DNA of 64,000 bases from Leptolyngbya sp. FACHB-60 (GCF_014695775.1 NZ_JACJOX010000008.1:1-64000); one strand, 5' to 3'. Counted from the first letter of the stretch, positions 50,766-62,760 are shown. Program-made: numbers and translations. The notes: generated from the letters alone by a model not told the origin.

Positions 50766-51836
50766 ATGCACCAAACCCAGGATCTTCACGTTGTTGAGAC
50801 TCGCCCTCTAGTCAGCCCAGCGCTGCTGCACCACGAGTTTCCGATGTCGGCAGAGGCGGCAACGCTAGTGGCTGAGGCGCGCGATCGCATTCGCCACATT
50901 CTCTACAACGAAGACCGCCGTCTGCTCGTCATCGTCGGCCCTTGCTCGGTGCACGACATCGACGCCGCCTATGAGTATGGCCAAAAGCTGGTCAACCTAC
51001 GCCATGAGCTGTCGGGTCAGCTCGAAATCATCATGCGGGTCTACTTTGAGAAACCGCGCACCAACGTCGGTTGGAAAGGTCTGATCAACGATCCCCACCT
51101 CGACGGCAGCTACGACATCAACACTGGCCTGCGTCTAGCCCGCAAGCTGCTACTCGACCTAGCCCACATGGGGCTGCCCGCCGCCACCGAGCTGCTCGAC
51201 CCGGTGACACCACAGTACATTGCTGACCTGATTGCTTGGACTGCGATCGGCGCTCGCACTACGGAAAGCCAGACCCACCGCGAAATGGCTTCGGGCCTTT
51301 CAATGCCCATTGGCTTCAAGAACAGCACCGACGGCAGCCTGCAAGCCGCAATGAATGCTATGGTTGCCGCCAGCCGCCCCCACCACTTTTTGGGCATTAA
51401 CCAGAGCGGTTTGGCCAGCATTGTCACCACGACCGGCAACCCCGACGGGCATTTGGTGCTGCGGGGCGGCAAAGATGGCCCCAACTTTAGCGCCGACCAC
51501 GTGGTCAAAGCCGCCGAAGAAATGGCCAAGCTCAAGCTCAACCACCGCATGATGGTCGATTGCAGCCACGCCAATGCCAACAAAGACCACAATCGCCAAA
51601 CCAACGTGCTGGATGACATCGCTGTCCAGGTGCGTGGTGGCTCGCGCCACATTCTCGGAGTGATGATTGAGAGCCACATCAAGGCGGGCAATCAGTCAAT
51701 TCCCGACAACCTGCGGGATCTGACCTATGGTCAGAGCATTACCGATGCTTGTGTGGATTTTGACACCACGGCCGCTATGCTGCGCCAGTTGGCCAGCGCG
51801 GTAGAGCCATCGCTGCAAGCGGCACCTTTGGGCTAG
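50766..51836 (+). CDS. 3-deoxy-7-phosphoheptulonate synthase (class I, AroG-type)
   Basis: About 356 residues from ATG 50766 (MHQTQDLHVVETRPLVSPAL). It condenses phosphoenolpyruvate and erythrose 4-phosphate, the first step of the shikimate pathway. The class I-alpha features are IVGPCSVHDIDAAYEYGQKL, VYFEKPRTNVGWKGLINDP, TELLDPVTPQYIADLIAWTA and MVDCSHANANKDH, with metal ligands Cys, His, Glu and Asp in place. The N-terminal extension suggests feedback control by an aromatic amino acid; which one is not visible. Confidence 0.94.
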   Translation: MHQTQDLHVVETRPLVSPALLHHEFPMSAEAATLVAEARDRIRHILYNEDRRLLVIVGPCSVHDIDAAYEYGQKLVNLRHELSGQLEIIMRVYFEKPRTNVGWKGLINDPHLDGSYDINTGLRLARKLLLDLAHMGLPAATELLDPVTPQYIADLIAWTAIGARTTESQTHREMASGLSMPIGFKNSTDGSLQAAMNAMVAASRPHHFLGINQSGLASIVTTTGNPDGHLVLRGGKDGPNFSADHVVKAAEEMAKLKLNHRMMVDCSHANANKDHNRQTNVLDDIAVQVRGGSRHILGVMIESHIKAGNQSIPDNLRDLTYGQSITDACVDFDTTAAMLRQLASAVEPSLQAAPLG

Positions 51837-51847
51837 CTCCATTACCT

Positions 51848-51881
51848 GTAGGGTGGGTCATCGCCACCCTACCCAGTTTTG
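51848..51881 (+). terminator. Terminator after DAHP synthase gene
   Basis: GTAGGGTGG (51848-51856) and CCACCCTAC (51864-51872) form a perfect 9-bp stem with a 7-nt loop, followed by CCAGTTTT. It is 12 bp past the stop codon. Confidence 0.8.
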
Positions 51882-52038
51882 TACCGTACAAATTACCCAG
51901 ACCCATCGTCTACGACAATGAGATAGTTCGTTGATCTAAGTTGGCTAAGCTGCGATCGCACCCTACACCTGCCTTAGCTTCTTGGCGGGAATCGCTCATT
52001 CGATTCCGCGTCAACGCACAGATAAGTAGCCGATAAAA

Positions 52039-52070
52039 GGTCTTATCCGGCAACTATGCCGGATAAGACC
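52039..52070. repeat. Perfect 13-bp palindrome
   Basis: GGTCTTATCCGGC (52039-52051) and GCCGGATAAGACC (52058-52070) with a 6-nt loop. No T-run follows, so it is more like a REP-type or protein-binding palindrome than a terminator. Two partial echoes (gataag near 52021 and ggttatccg near 52083) flank it. It lies 86 bp before the left edge of the attC-type cassette. The surrounding gap 51882-52155 has no recognised gene. Confidence 0.6.
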
Positions 52071-52156
52071 CCTCGCCCCAGGGGTTATCCGTCAAGATTA
52101 ATGAATAACACCCCAAAACAGGCGCTTATCTAGCAGTTCTGATACTTAATACATAG

Positions 52157-53065
52157 TTAGACGGCATTTTAGAGACGAGATTTTTACAAATTACCTGGGA
52201 TGGATATCGAAGATTTTGAGTCAGAACAACATAGATTTGCTTGGCTAGTGCAGCACATTACAGAAATTAGTTCTAGCTTGAAGGGTTCTCAAAAGTCCGT
52301 TGATGAACTGGAATCTTTTGTAGTTGTGACTTCTTTCATTAGGCTTGGACTATCTTATGCGAAGGCTATAGTTACGTTACTTCAGGAGGAACAAGCCGAG
52401 GCAACTCCACCGCTACATCGCTCCCTTTATGAACTCTGGGTAGAGTTAAGCTTTCTATTGCGTTCTGGCAACCCTGAACAAAATGCAGCAAGGTTTTCCA
52501 TCAATACAATTTTGGAGTTGGAGGACTTTATTGAACAGCGAAAATCTGATTTTAGTAATGACGCTATTGCTGGAATTCAAAAAACTATTTCATCTTATGA
52601 AGCTAGTCATCCAGAAATCATGGACGCTATTCGAGAACAGCGAAGACGAAGACGTTTCCACTGGTCAGGTATGAGCCGCTCTCATATGGAAAGAGAGGTG
52701 GCAGGAAATGACACATCCCTCTATAAAGTCATGTCTTGGGAAGCTCACGTCGTCTTATCGCCTATGCGTGATCTTAAAATAGTTATGGAGGAGGGAAACT
52801 CAACAACTTTGAAATTTGAGCCGTGCAATACTCCGATGGTTGATGCTGAATTCGTAGCCTACTCAGCAGGGGGAATCTTATTTTTTATGTGGAATGAATA
52901 TGCAAAACATTTTGAGCTGCCTCAAATACAACTCAGAAATAACTAGCCACTATCATTTTGATTGATTGAGCAATGCGCCATGTTGTCTAACAATTTGGCT
53001 GGAGCGGACTAATGAGCGTTCTTAGTAGAGACACAAAGGTTCTCTATCGCCGCTCAGCCGCACCA
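52157..53065 (+). mobile_element. Solitary integron-type gene cassette
   Basis: A 909-bp AT-rich unit. Its left edge is G-TTAGAC (GTTAGAC at 52156-52162, a perfect GTTRRRY core site), a single gene follows on the plus strand, and an attC-like site closes it at 52985-53071. The left-edge TTAGAC is complementary to GTCTAA of the attC R-double-prime box, as expected when a circular cassette is cut between G and TT. Removing the unit would restore CATAG/TTAGGC, a plausible target. No integrase or attI is in the window, so insertion at a secondary site is inferred. Confidence 0.6.
52200..52946 (+). CDS. DUF5677-type protein, cassette-borne
   Basis: A 248-residue soluble helical protein. FVVVTSFIRLGLSYAKAIVT followed by PPLHRSLYELWVELSFLLRS resembles DUF5677, a family frequent in integron cassettes and genomic islands with no established biochemical role. 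A basic patch QRRRRRFHWSG lies near 146-157, and the C-terminus is weakly hydrophobic. The gene is AT-rich compared with neighbouring aroG-type and katG, and is followed after 38 bp by the attC-like site. Start at 52200 lies 43 bp inside the cassette edge, typical spacing. Confidence 0.7.
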   Translation: MDIEDFESEQHRFAWLVQHITEISSSLKGSQKSVDELESFVVVTSFIRLGLSYAKAIVTLLQEEQAEATPPLHRSLYELWVELSFLLRSGNPEQNAARFSINTILELEDFIEQRKSDFSNDAIAGIQKTISSYEASHPEIMDAIREQRRRRRFHWSGMSRSHMEREVAGNDTSLYKVMSWEAHVVLSPMRDLKIVMEEGNSTTLKFEPCNTPMVDAEFVAYSAGGILFFMWNEYAKHFELPQIQLRNN

Positions 53066-53071
53066 TTAGGC
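52985..53071 (+). repeat. attC-like recombination site
   Basis: Architecture from left to right: R'' GTCTAAC (52985-52991), spacer AATTT, L'' GGCTGGAGCGG (52997-53007), a terminal region with a hairpin TAGAGA/TCTCTA, L' CCGCTCAGCC (53050-53059), spacer GCACC, R' ATTAGGC (53065-53071). L'' and L' pair fully except for one extra G, matching the extrahelical base that sets attC polarity. The R' box departs from GTTRRRY at its first base. Total 87 nt, within the usual size range. Confidence 0.62.
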
Positions 53072-53213
53072 TTTAAGGCAAGCACTAATATTCATCAAGA
53101 TGCCAGATCTACTTTGAATGCAGCTCAACTTGTTGGAGGTTGATAGTCTCGTAAATTCTTTCGGACATTGGTTAGGCCTCTAAGCAGCTTTGGTGTCAAG
53201 ACTTAAAGCAGAG

Positions 53214-53245
53214 AGCGGCGTTTCAAGGTAAGTTAAAACGCCGCT
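53214..53245. terminator. Hairpin after katG
   Basis: AGCGGCGTTT (53214-53223) and AAACGCCGCT (53236-53245) form a perfect 10-bp stem about 45 bp beyond the katG stop on the minus strand. The T-rich flank is better on the plus strand, so it may stop transcripts from either side. Confidence 0.6.
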
Positions 53246-53290
53246 TTCATTTGTGCCTTTAGTCTCTAAATAGCATAGTTGAAGCTACGC

Positions 53291-55684
<2,394 letters not shown>

Positions 55685-55722
55685 TTAGGTGAGTTTTTTC
55701 TTCTCTGCGTGACTGTTTTTCC

Positions 55723-56283
55723 TTAAGCGGAAAGCATCGTTCGCCACATCTGCATCAGCACAGCCGTCTGCTCTGGCTGCCTAGCTTTTGGATTGATGTA
55801 GTTCAACATAGTGGCGGCATTAGAAACAACGGGCATCGCCTCAAAACCGTCTGGTTCTACAAACATTTTTTCAATCACTCCGTCTTTTACCAGCATGGAA
55901 TAGCGCCAAGAGCGGTATCCCATCCCTTTGGTAGAAAGGTTGACTAGCATCCCCATCTGGCAGGTAAACTCACCCGTCACATCGGGGATAAAGCGCACCT
56001 GGTCGGCTCCTTCTGCTTGGGCCCAAGCCGCCAGAGAGAACGGATCATTCACCGAAATACAAAAAATGTCATCGACTCCGTTGGTTCGAAATACCTTGGC
56101 ATATTCGTTGTAAGCCAACAGTTGAATAGGAGAGTGCGGACAGGTAAACGCTCCTGGCACAGCGAATGCCACCACGGTTTTGTGATCAAACAGATCCGCT
56201 GTTGAAAGCTCGTACCCACCCACCTCCGCAAACATCCGAAAGTTGACTTGAGGAACATGCTGGCCCTCATAGTTGAAAAACAT
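55723..56283 (-). CDS. Peroxiredoxin-like protein with displaced active-site cysteine
   Basis: A 186-residue type II peroxiredoxin homologue, similar along its length to the protein at 27118 (shared [28 protein letters not shown]). The active-site motif PxxxTxxC is altered: P43-G-A-F-T47-C48-P-H50-S, with His at the peroxidatic position and Cys moved two residues earlier. It may still be a peroxidase using Cys48, or have another redox or chaperone role. Another Cys is in DIFCISVND. First gene of a two-gene unit with katG, so peroxide-linked function is likely. Confidence 0.85.
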   Translation of the reverse strand: MFFNYEGQHVPQVNFRMFAEVGGYELSTADLFDHKTVVAFAVPGAFTCPHSPIQLLAYNEYAKVFRTNGVDDIFCISVNDPFSLAAWAQAEGADQVRFIPDVTGEFTCQMGMLVNLSTKGMGYRSWRYSMLVKDGVIEKMFVEPDGFEAMPVVSNAATMLNYINPKARQPEQTAVLMQMWRTMLSA

Positions 56284-56718
56284 GTGCCCAGCTCCTTACT
56301 CGCATTCAATATCAGTTAGGCCCTTCTTAACTAAGAGATTGATGAGTAGAGTGACTGACTCGTTAGCCACAAACTTACGCACAGCATTGGCAAAAACGGT
56401 CAAATTTATCGAGTTGGCTCAGCATGGCTGGAGTTTTACTGAGTGCTAATCGGGTTCACAAACTCAAGCGAGTATTAAGTCATACTCACTACGAGTTTGC
56501 ATACTGCAAGCTTAATTAACCACCCTGCTCTTGTGCTCCAAAACTAAAAGTGTTTTGCAACACGTAATATCTCTACAAAATGAAATCTATCTATGGCTAG
56601 GTGCAGATTTATATTTTTATTTAGATTTAGCAATGCCCAAGCTTGCGCCACCTATAGCCGAACCTGCCAAACAGCCGATAAGCTAGAGGATGCAATCGAT
56701 ACGCCCCTTTGGTCTGCT
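56284..56718. promoter_or_regulatory. Divergent promoter region of the peroxiredoxin-katG unit and FAD oxidoreductase
   Basis: A 435-bp AT-rich gap between divergent genes. The open frame that continues upstream from the oxidoreductase to 56593 is rejected as coding because a signal peptide begins at 56719. Short direct TAATTAAC and ACTCACTACGAG-like motifs near 56480-56520 are unassigned. I find no convincing PerR/Fur palindrome by eye. Confidence 0.35.
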
Positions 56719-58818
56719 ATGAAACGCTTTTTTCGCGCCCTCACCGCTCCCCTCTTAGCTTCCACTCTGGTCGCCGGTTCCATACCTCTCCCCATTGGCA
56801 ACGCCCAGGCCCAAGAGTCGGTGTCGCCCCGCGTCGCCCAGCTACCCCAGACCCCAGATCAGGTTGTCGAGTGCGAGCTGCTGATTGTGGGCGGCGGTCT
56901 AGCCGGTACCGCAACCGCTTACGAAAGCTTGATGATGGGCCACACGGTCTGCATGACCGAGCTGACCGACTGGGTAGGGGGCCAGATCTCATCCCAAGGC
57001 ACCACGGCGCTGGATGAGTCGCGGGAGCAGCGGCGGCAGCTGTTTTATTCACGGGGGTACAAGGAGTTGCGCGATCGCGTCGAGCGCAAATACGGCAAGC
57101 TTAACCCCGGCGGTTGCTGGGTGAGCGCCTCCTGCTTTTTGCCCGCCGATGCCAACGCCATCTTGATGGAGATGCTGGCCGAAGCGGAGCGCGAGGGCGG
57201 CGGCGAACTCAAGTGGTTTCCCAATACGGTAGTCAAAGACCTGAGCCTAAACGCAGATGGTAGCCAGATTGACGAGGTAGTTGCGATTCGCCACAGCCCC
57301 GCACCGGGCACAGCACCCCTCAACAGCGACTTTCTCTCCGAGATTATCGAAGACGCCTATACCTACGATGACTCGGCCCGCCTGTCGAAGGAGATTATTC
57401 AGTTTGTGCCCGCAGGCATCGAGCTAGAGCGGGTGGGAAATGCACCCGATAGCAAGGTGGACTGGTTTGTGGTTGAGGCTACCGAGACCGGCGAGCTAAT
57501 TGCCCTGGCCAATGTGCCCTACGAGCTGGGGTTAGACCCAAGGTCGCCGCTCAACCCTTCGTCGCCCGTGCAAGAGCGCGACCCCTACTGCACCCAGGGT
57601 TTCACCTACACCTTTGCCATGGAGCGAACCGCCGAGCCGCAAACCTATGATGTGCCTGACTTCTACGCTACCTACGAGCCCTACTATAGCTGGGAAAAAG
57701 AGCGCGACTCACTGAAAAATGCCCAAGACCACTTCGATTTTGTCTTTACCTACCGCCGTCTGTGGAATGCCTCGCCCCAGGCTGAGGGCAACATTGCGGG
57801 CGTGTCTCGCCCTAGCGTTGGCGACATCTCGATGCAGAACTGGACCTGGGGCAACGACTACCGCCCCGGCACCGAGATGGATAACCTGATTTTGACCGAA
57901 GAGCAGCTGGCGGCCAGCGGTCAGCTAGAGCCAGGCGGCTGGCTGGGCGGCCTGCGCGCCGACACCCTGCGCAAGGGCGAAGAGAATGCGATCGGCTTTT
58001 TCTACTGGCTGACCACCGGCACCACCGACTCGCAAATCGACGACTCTTGGAAAGAGCCTGAGCCCTATAACGTCTATTTGCAGGGGCTAGATTCGCCGAT
58101 GAATACGGCCCACGGCCTGTCAAAGTATCCCTACATTCGCGAGGCACGGCGGATTATTGGTCGGCCCTCCTATGGCTACGAAAATGGGTTCATGATCAGC
58201 GAAATCGACTTTTCGTGGAACGATTTCACCTCGGAGTACTACCAGCAAAACCTGGATGAGGAAACCTACACTTCGCTGCGGCGCTACCTGGCGGGGCTAG
58301 ACACGGTTAGCACCTTTGACCCCGATGCCGACCCCAACCAGTTCCCGATTCGAACGCGATCGCGCCTCTACCCCGACACCGTGGGTATTGCCCAGTATGC
58401 GATCGACTTTCACCCCTGCATGCGCGACTACCCGGCGGAGGCCCCCGGCAATATCGAGCGCCCCGGCGTGCGCCAGGCCCATGGCCAGGCCTACCCCGCT
58501 CAAATTCCGCTACGGGCGATGATTCCCCAGCGGGTCGACAACATGCTGGTGGCCAGCAAGAGCATTGCCGCCAGCACCATCGCTGCCGCCGCCTATCGGG
58601 TGCATTCCTTTGAATGGTCAGTGGGGGCCGCCGCCGCCCACACCATCGACTTCTCGCTGCGCAACGGGGTGCTGCCCTACGAGCTAGTGGACGACCTGCC
58701 CAGCCAAGAGCCGCTGCTTGACCAGCTGCGTACCGAGCTAGACGCCAGCGGCAACCCAACGAAGTTCCCCAACACCTCAATCTTCAACGAAGACTGGGGC
58801 AACTGGCGGCCTTGGTAG
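56719..58818 (+). CDS. Exported FAD-dependent oxidoreductase
   Basis: About 699 residues from ATG 56719. The N-terminus MKRFFRALTAPLLASTLVAG then SIPLPIGNAQAQE is a classic Sec signal peptide with an AQA-Q cleavage site, so it acts in the periplasm or thylakoid lumen. The FAD-binding motif follows at once: ELLIVGGGLAGTATAYESLM, and GGQISSQGTTALDE is typical of the FAD_oxidored family. The C-terminal half has NMLVASKSIAASTIAAAAYR, the family's last FAD contact. Substrate unknown. A strong terminator follows. Confidence 0.86.
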   Translation: MKRFFRALTAPLLASTLVAGSIPLPIGNAQAQESVSPRVAQLPQTPDQVVECELLIVGGGLAGTATAYESLMMGHTVCMTELTDWVGGQISSQGTTALDESREQRRQLFYSRGYKELRDRVERKYGKLNPGGCWVSASCFLPADANAILMEMLAEAEREGGGELKWFPNTVVKDLSLNADGSQIDEVVAIRHSPAPGTAPLNSDFLSEIIEDAYTYDDSARLSKEIIQFVPAGIELERVGNAPDSKVDWFVVEATETGELIALANVPYELGLDPRSPLNPSSPVQERDPYCTQGFTYTFAMERTAEPQTYDVPDFYATYEPYYSWEKERDSLKNAQDHFDFVFTYRRLWNASPQAEGNIAGVSRPSVGDISMQNWTWGNDYRPGTEMDNLILTEEQLAASGQLEPGGWLGGLRADTLRKGEENAIGFFYWLTTGTTDSQIDDSWKEPEPYNVYLQGLDSPMNTAHGLSKYPYIREARRIIGRPSYGYENGFMISEIDFSWNDFTSEYYQQNLDEETYTSLRRYLAGLDTVSTFDPDADPNQFPIRTRSRLYPDTVGIAQYAIDFHPCMRDYPAEAPGNIERPGVRQAHGQAYPAQIPLRAMIPQRVDNMLVASKSIAASTIAAAAYRVHSFEWSVGAAAAHTIDFSLRNGVLPYELVDDLPSQEPLLDQLRTELDASGNPTKFPNTSIFNEDWGNWRPW

Positions 58819-58846
58819 ATTGATGCTGTTTTAGCTTAAATGCAAC

Positions 58847-58885
58847 CACAAAAGAGTGCATGGCCTGGCTACGCACTCTTTTGTG
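58847..58885 (+). terminator. Terminator after FAD oxidoreductase
   Basis: CACAAAAGAGTGC (58847-58859) and GCACTCTTTTGTG (58873-58885) form a perfect 13-bp stem with a 13-nt loop. The A-rich left and T-rich right sides of the stem supply the U-tract, so it may work in both directions. Confidence 0.85.
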
Positions 58886-59003
58886 TCAGCTGGCGGCAAC
58901 CCGCCTGAGAACAATCGTGAACACCGATCCTGCTGGACGGGCCACTCTCCCTACAATGCAACCATACGAAGATTTTATGGAGTAGTTCGAGAGAGCGAAG
59001 CCT

Positions 59004-61619
59004 ATGCAACCCACCCAAAGCCAATTTACTGAAAAAGCCTGGGATGCCATTGTGCGATCGCAGGATATTGCCAAGCAGTCCCAGCAGCAGCAGATCGAGA
59101 GTGACCACCTGATGCTGGCGCTGCTTGATCAAGACGGTCTAGCCAGCAGCATTTTTGCCAAGCTGGGAGTGAACGGACAGGTGCTGCGCGATCGCACTGA
59201 AGCCTTTATCAACGGCCAGCCCAAGGTTTCGGGCACTGGCTCGTCGGTATACCTGGGCAAATCGCTCGATGCCCTGCTTGACCGGGCCGACAGGTACAAA
59301 AAAGACTACGGTGACGAATATATTTCTATCGAGCACCTAATTTTGGCTTACCCTGGCGACATCCGCTTTGGTAAAGCACTGTTTCAAGATTTAGGCTTGA
59401 GCGAAGCCAAGCTCAAGCAGGTCATTCAAGATATTCGAGGCACCCAAAAAGTGACCGACCAAAACCCCGAAGGCAAGTATCAATCCCTCGAAAAATATGG
59501 GCGCGACCTCACCGATGCCGCCCGTCGAGGCAAGCTCGACCCCGTAATTGGCCGCGACGATGAGATTCGCCGCACCATCCAGATTCTCTCTCGCCGCACC
59601 AAAAATAACCCGGTGCTGATCGGTGAGCCGGGGGTGGGTAAAACTGCGATCGCCGAAGGTCTAGCCCAGCGCATCGTCAGCGGCGACGTGCCCCAATCCC
59701 TTAAAGATCGCCAGCTGATCGCCCTCGATATGGGCGCGTTAATTGCCGGGGCCAAGTATCGCGGCGAGTTTGAAGAGCGCCTCAAAGCCGTGCTCAAAGA
59801 AGTCACCGATTCCGAAGGGCAGATCGTTCTCTTTATCGACGAAATTCACACCGTAGTGGGGGCCGGGGCCACCCAGGGGGCCATGGACGCGGGCAACCTG
59901 CTAAAGCCCATGCTGGCTCGGGGTGAGTTGCGCTGCATCGGCGCAACGACGCTGGATGAGTACCGCAAATACATCGAAAAAGACGCCGCCCTAGAACGCC
60001 GCTTTCAGCAGGTGTACGTTGACCAGCCTACGGTAGAAGATACTATCTCAATTTTGCGCGGCCTTAAAGAACGCTACGAGCTGCACCACGGGGTAACTAT
60101 TTCTGACAATGCGTTAGTAGCTGCTGCAACACTTTCAACGCGGTATATCAGCGATCGCTTCCTGCCTGACAAGGCGATTGATCTGATGGATGAAGCTGCC
60201 GCCAAACTCAAGATGGAGATTACCTCAAAGCCCGAGGAACTGGATGAACTCGATCGCAAAATTCTTCAGCTTGAAATGGAACGGCTGTCGCTGAGGAAAG
60301 AAATTGATCCAGCCTCTCTGGAGCGCTTAGAGCGCATTGAGAAAGAACTGGCCGACCTTAAAGAACAGCAGAGCGCCCTAAATGCTCAATGGCAGTCTGA
60401 GAAAGATGTAATTGACCACATTCAGGCTATTAAGGAAAGCATTGACCAGGTAAATATTGAGATGCAACAGGCAGAGCGTGAGTATGATCTCGAACGCCTC
60501 GCTAAGTTACAGAACGGTAAGCTCATGGAGCTTCATCGTGAGCTGGAAGGAGCTGACACCAAACTCAAAGACACCCAGACCACAGGCAAAACTCTGCTGC
60601 GCGAAGAGGTAACTGAAGCAGACATTGCCGAAATCATCTCCAAGTGGACGGGCATTCCGGTCAGCAAGCTAGTGCAGTCGGAGATGCAGAAGCTCTTGCT
60701 GCTCGAAGACGAACTGCACCAGCGGGTGATCGGTCAGGAGGAAGCAGTGACGGCGGTGGCCGATGCGATTCAGCGATCGCGGGCTGGCCTCGCCGACCCC
60801 AACCGACCGATCGCCAGCTTCATCTTCCTTGGCCCCACTGGCGTGGGCAAAACTGAGCTAGCTAAAGCCCTAGCGGCCTATCTGTTTGACACCGAAGAGG
60901 CCCTGGTGCGCATCGACATGTCGGAATACATGGAGAAGCACGCCGTCTCGCGCCTGATCGGTGCACCTCCGGGCTACGTCGGTTATGACGAAGGCGGTCA
61001 GCTCACTGAGGCCATTCGCCGCCGCCCCTTCGCGGTGATTCTGTTTGACGAGATTGAAAAGGCCCACCCCGACGTGTTTAACGTCATGCTGCAAATTCTT
61101 GACGACGGCCGTGTCACCGATGCCCAAGGCCGCACGGTGGATTTCAAAAACTCCATCATCATCATGACCAGCAACATCGGCTCCCAATTCATTCTCGACG
61201 TGGCCGGCGACGACGCCCAGTACGACGAAATGAAGTCGCGGGTGATGGATGCCCTGCGGGGTAACTTCCGGCCCGAGTTTCTCAACCGGGTGGATGAAAT
61301 GATCATCTTCCACGGGTTGCTCAAGTCGCAGCTGCGGGAAATTGTCAAACTGCAAGTTGCCCGGCTCGAAGACCGGCTCGAAGACCGCAAGATGGCAGTC
61401 AAACTTAGCGAATCAGCCCTCGACTTTTTGGCTGAAGTTGGCTACGACCCCGTCTATGGGGCGCGTCCGCTGAAGCGGGCCATCCAGCGCGAGCTGGAAA
61501 CTCAAATCGCCAAGTCAATTCTGCGCGGCGAGTTTGGTGAAGGCGACACCATTCATGTGGATGTCGAAAATGAGCGGCTTGCCTTTAGACGACTTAACGC
61601 CGACCTGCTAAAGGTTTAA
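59004..61619 (+). CDS. clpB: Chaperone ClpB (Hsp100 disaggregase)
   Basis: An 871-residue AAA+ disaggregase. Order: Clp N-domain (1-145), AAA1 with [16 protein letters not shown], a coiled-coil middle domain (about 405-530; [20 protein letters not shown]), AAA2 with [17 protein letters not shown], and a ClpB C-terminal domain. There is no IGF/IGL ClpP-binding loop apparent, so it rescues aggregated protein with DnaK/DnaJ rather than feeding a protease. Normal length. Cyanobacteria often have two ClpBs; which paralog this is cannot be told by eye. Monocistronic with its own terminator. Confidence 0.96.
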   Translation: MQPTQSQFTEKAWDAIVRSQDIAKQSQQQQIESDHLMLALLDQDGLASSIFAKLGVNGQVLRDRTEAFINGQPKVSGTGSSVYLGKSLDALLDRADRYKKDYGDEYISIEHLILAYPGDIRFGKALFQDLGLSEAKLKQVIQDIRGTQKVTDQNPEGKYQSLEKYGRDLTDAARRGKLDPVIGRDDEIRRTIQILSRRTKNNPVLIGEPGVGKTAIAEGLAQRIVSGDVPQSLKDRQLIALDMGALIAGAKYRGEFEERLKAVLKEVTDSEGQIVLFIDEIHTVVGAGATQGAMDAGNLLKPMLARGELRCIGATTLDEYRKYIEKDAALERRFQQVYVDQPTVEDTISILRGLKERYELHHGVTISDNALVAAATLSTRYISDRFLPDKAIDLMDEAAAKLKMEITSKPEELDELDRKILQLEMERLSLRKEIDPASLERLERIEKELADLKEQQSALNAQWQSEKDVIDHIQAIKESIDQVNIEMQQAEREYDLERLAKLQNGKLMELHRELEGADTKLKDTQTTGKTLLREEVTEADIAEIISKWTGIPVSKLVQSEMQKLLLLEDELHQRVIGQEEAVTAVADAIQRSRAGLADPNRPIASFIFLGPTGVGKTELAKALAAYLFDTEEALVRIDMSEYMEKHAVSRLIGAPPGYVGYDEGGQLTEAIRRRPFAVILFDEIEKAHPDVFNVMLQILDDGRVTDAQGRTVDFKNSIIIMTSNIGSQFILDVAGDDAQYDEMKSRVMDALRGNFRPEFLNRVDEMIIFHGLLKSQLREIVKLQVARLEDRLEDRKMAVKLSESALDFLAEVGYDPVYGARPLKRAIQRELETQIAKSILRGEFGEGDTIHVDVENERLAFRRLNADLLKV

Positions 61620-61628
61620 CTGCCTGAC

Positions 61629-61662
61629 GCATAGGGAAAGCGGCCCTTCCCTTTCCCTATGC
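61629..61662 (+). terminator. Terminator after clpB
   Basis: GCATAGGGAAAG (61629-61640) and CTTTCCCTATGC (61651-61662) form a perfect 12-bp stem with a 10-nt loop, beginning 9 bp after the clpB stop codon. There is no long T-run. Confidence 0.85.
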
Positions 61663-61974
61663 TGTAAATCTTTGAAACAAGCCGCAGCGTTTTGAAGGGC
61701 TACGGTTGCGCGGTTTCATCTAGTTTTGGCAGTATAGCTGCATGGGCATTTTCACCGACAGCGCTAGTATAGAGGCTCAGATATTCTTCAGTAGGTTCCC
61801 GGAATCTATTTGGGCACACTGTTGCTATAGCAGTATGCCATTCAGTGCAGCTATCATCCGTCACACCTAATTTCGATTTGTGATTTCGGCAGCGAGTGAC
61901 CAAACAGGAGCATCTTATGCAAACCAGAGTTTTCTGGCATTGCGCCGATTCATTCAATGCAAGTGGGGTTCCCT
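61663..61974. promoter_or_regulatory. Upstream region of comFB-like gene
   Basis: A 312-bp gap with no convincing gene; a minus-strand open frame at 61700-61957 has no protein-like features. It should contain the promoter of the ComFB-like gene. No known RNA motif recognised. Confidence 0.35.
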
Positions 61975-62619
61975 ATGAAAATTGATCACGACGCTCCAAG
62001 ACATGCCTACGTGAATGTAATGGAACTGCTCGTTTCTGAAGAGGTAGAAAAGCAGGTCAAAACCATGCAACCTCGCATGCTGAAGTATCTTAAGCGGGTA
62101 GAAGTTGAGACCTACGCCCTCAACCGCCTGCCGTCGCTCTACGCTTCTAGCGAGAAGGGTCGGCAGCTTCAGTATGAAAAAGCCAAGCGAGAACTCCATA
62201 ACCAAATTAAAAGCGCGGTTCGCCAGGCCTTTGCCGCTGTGCAGGTCGACCCAATTCGGGCGTCTGAGCCGCTGCGCAACGAGCAAGACGACGCGGCCAG
62301 CATTGCCCTCACTACCCTACGAGATCTGCTTAAGCAGCCTGACCTCAATTGGGACGGAGTAATCAATCGCCTGCGATCCATGCTTGGCCGTCGTGGCGAT
62401 CAACCGCCTACGGCCGCCCCGGCTCAAGAGCCTTCGCACCGCACCCGCTACCGCAACGATGCCCCTGAGGCAACCGCCCCCGGCACTGATCCTGACCACG
62501 GTCACCACTGGCGACCCGGCACCTATGGCTCTGAGGTTTCGTGGAAGAAAACCCACAATTCTGGCTCAGCCCCGTCAGGCTCTAATTTCGACTGGCATGA
62601 CAATCGCTACTCTAAATAG
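61975..62619 (+). CDS. ComFB-family protein (late competence; c-di-AMP receptor family)
   Basis: About 214 residues from ATG 61975 (MKIDHDAPRHAYVNVMELLV), preferred over 61957. Residues 10-110 form the ComFB domain: NVMELLVSEEVEKQVKTMQP, VETYALNRLPSLYASSEKGR and QIKSAVRQAFAAVQVDPIRA. In cyanobacteria ComFB proteins bind c-di-AMP and are needed for natural competence and type IV pilus function. The C-terminal 90 residues are Pro/His/Asp-rich and probably disordered, an extension beyond the basic domain. It stands alone. Confidence 0.85.
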   Translation: MKIDHDAPRHAYVNVMELLVSEEVEKQVKTMQPRMLKYLKRVEVETYALNRLPSLYASSEKGRQLQYEKAKRELHNQIKSAVRQAFAAVQVDPIRASEPLRNEQDDAASIALTTLRDLLKQPDLNWDGVINRLRSMLGRRGDQPPTAAPAQEPSHRTRYRNDAPEATAPGTDPDHGHHWRPGTYGSEVSWKKTHNSGSAPSGSNFDWHDNRYSK

Positions 62620-62760
62620 AGAGACTTAGAACAGGCGATCGCAGCTTAGACGTTCAAGATGATTTCTGGGTCAGAACCTACCCTCTGAATAGGGGGAGTT
62701 CTTTCCTAGAAGTTTCTTCATCTCATACCCCAACGCAGAGCTTTTTGCGATGCTACGCAT

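Noticed and set aside
53171-53177. GTTAGGC as the right core site of a second attC or cassette
   Set aside because: It fits GTTRRRY, but I find no matching R-double-prime box or L boxes between 53071 and 53171, and the interval holds no gene.
61700-61957. Minus-strand open frame upstream of the comFB-like gene
   Set aside because: Composition and Cys distribution look random, there is no good ribosome-binding site and no family match is recognised.
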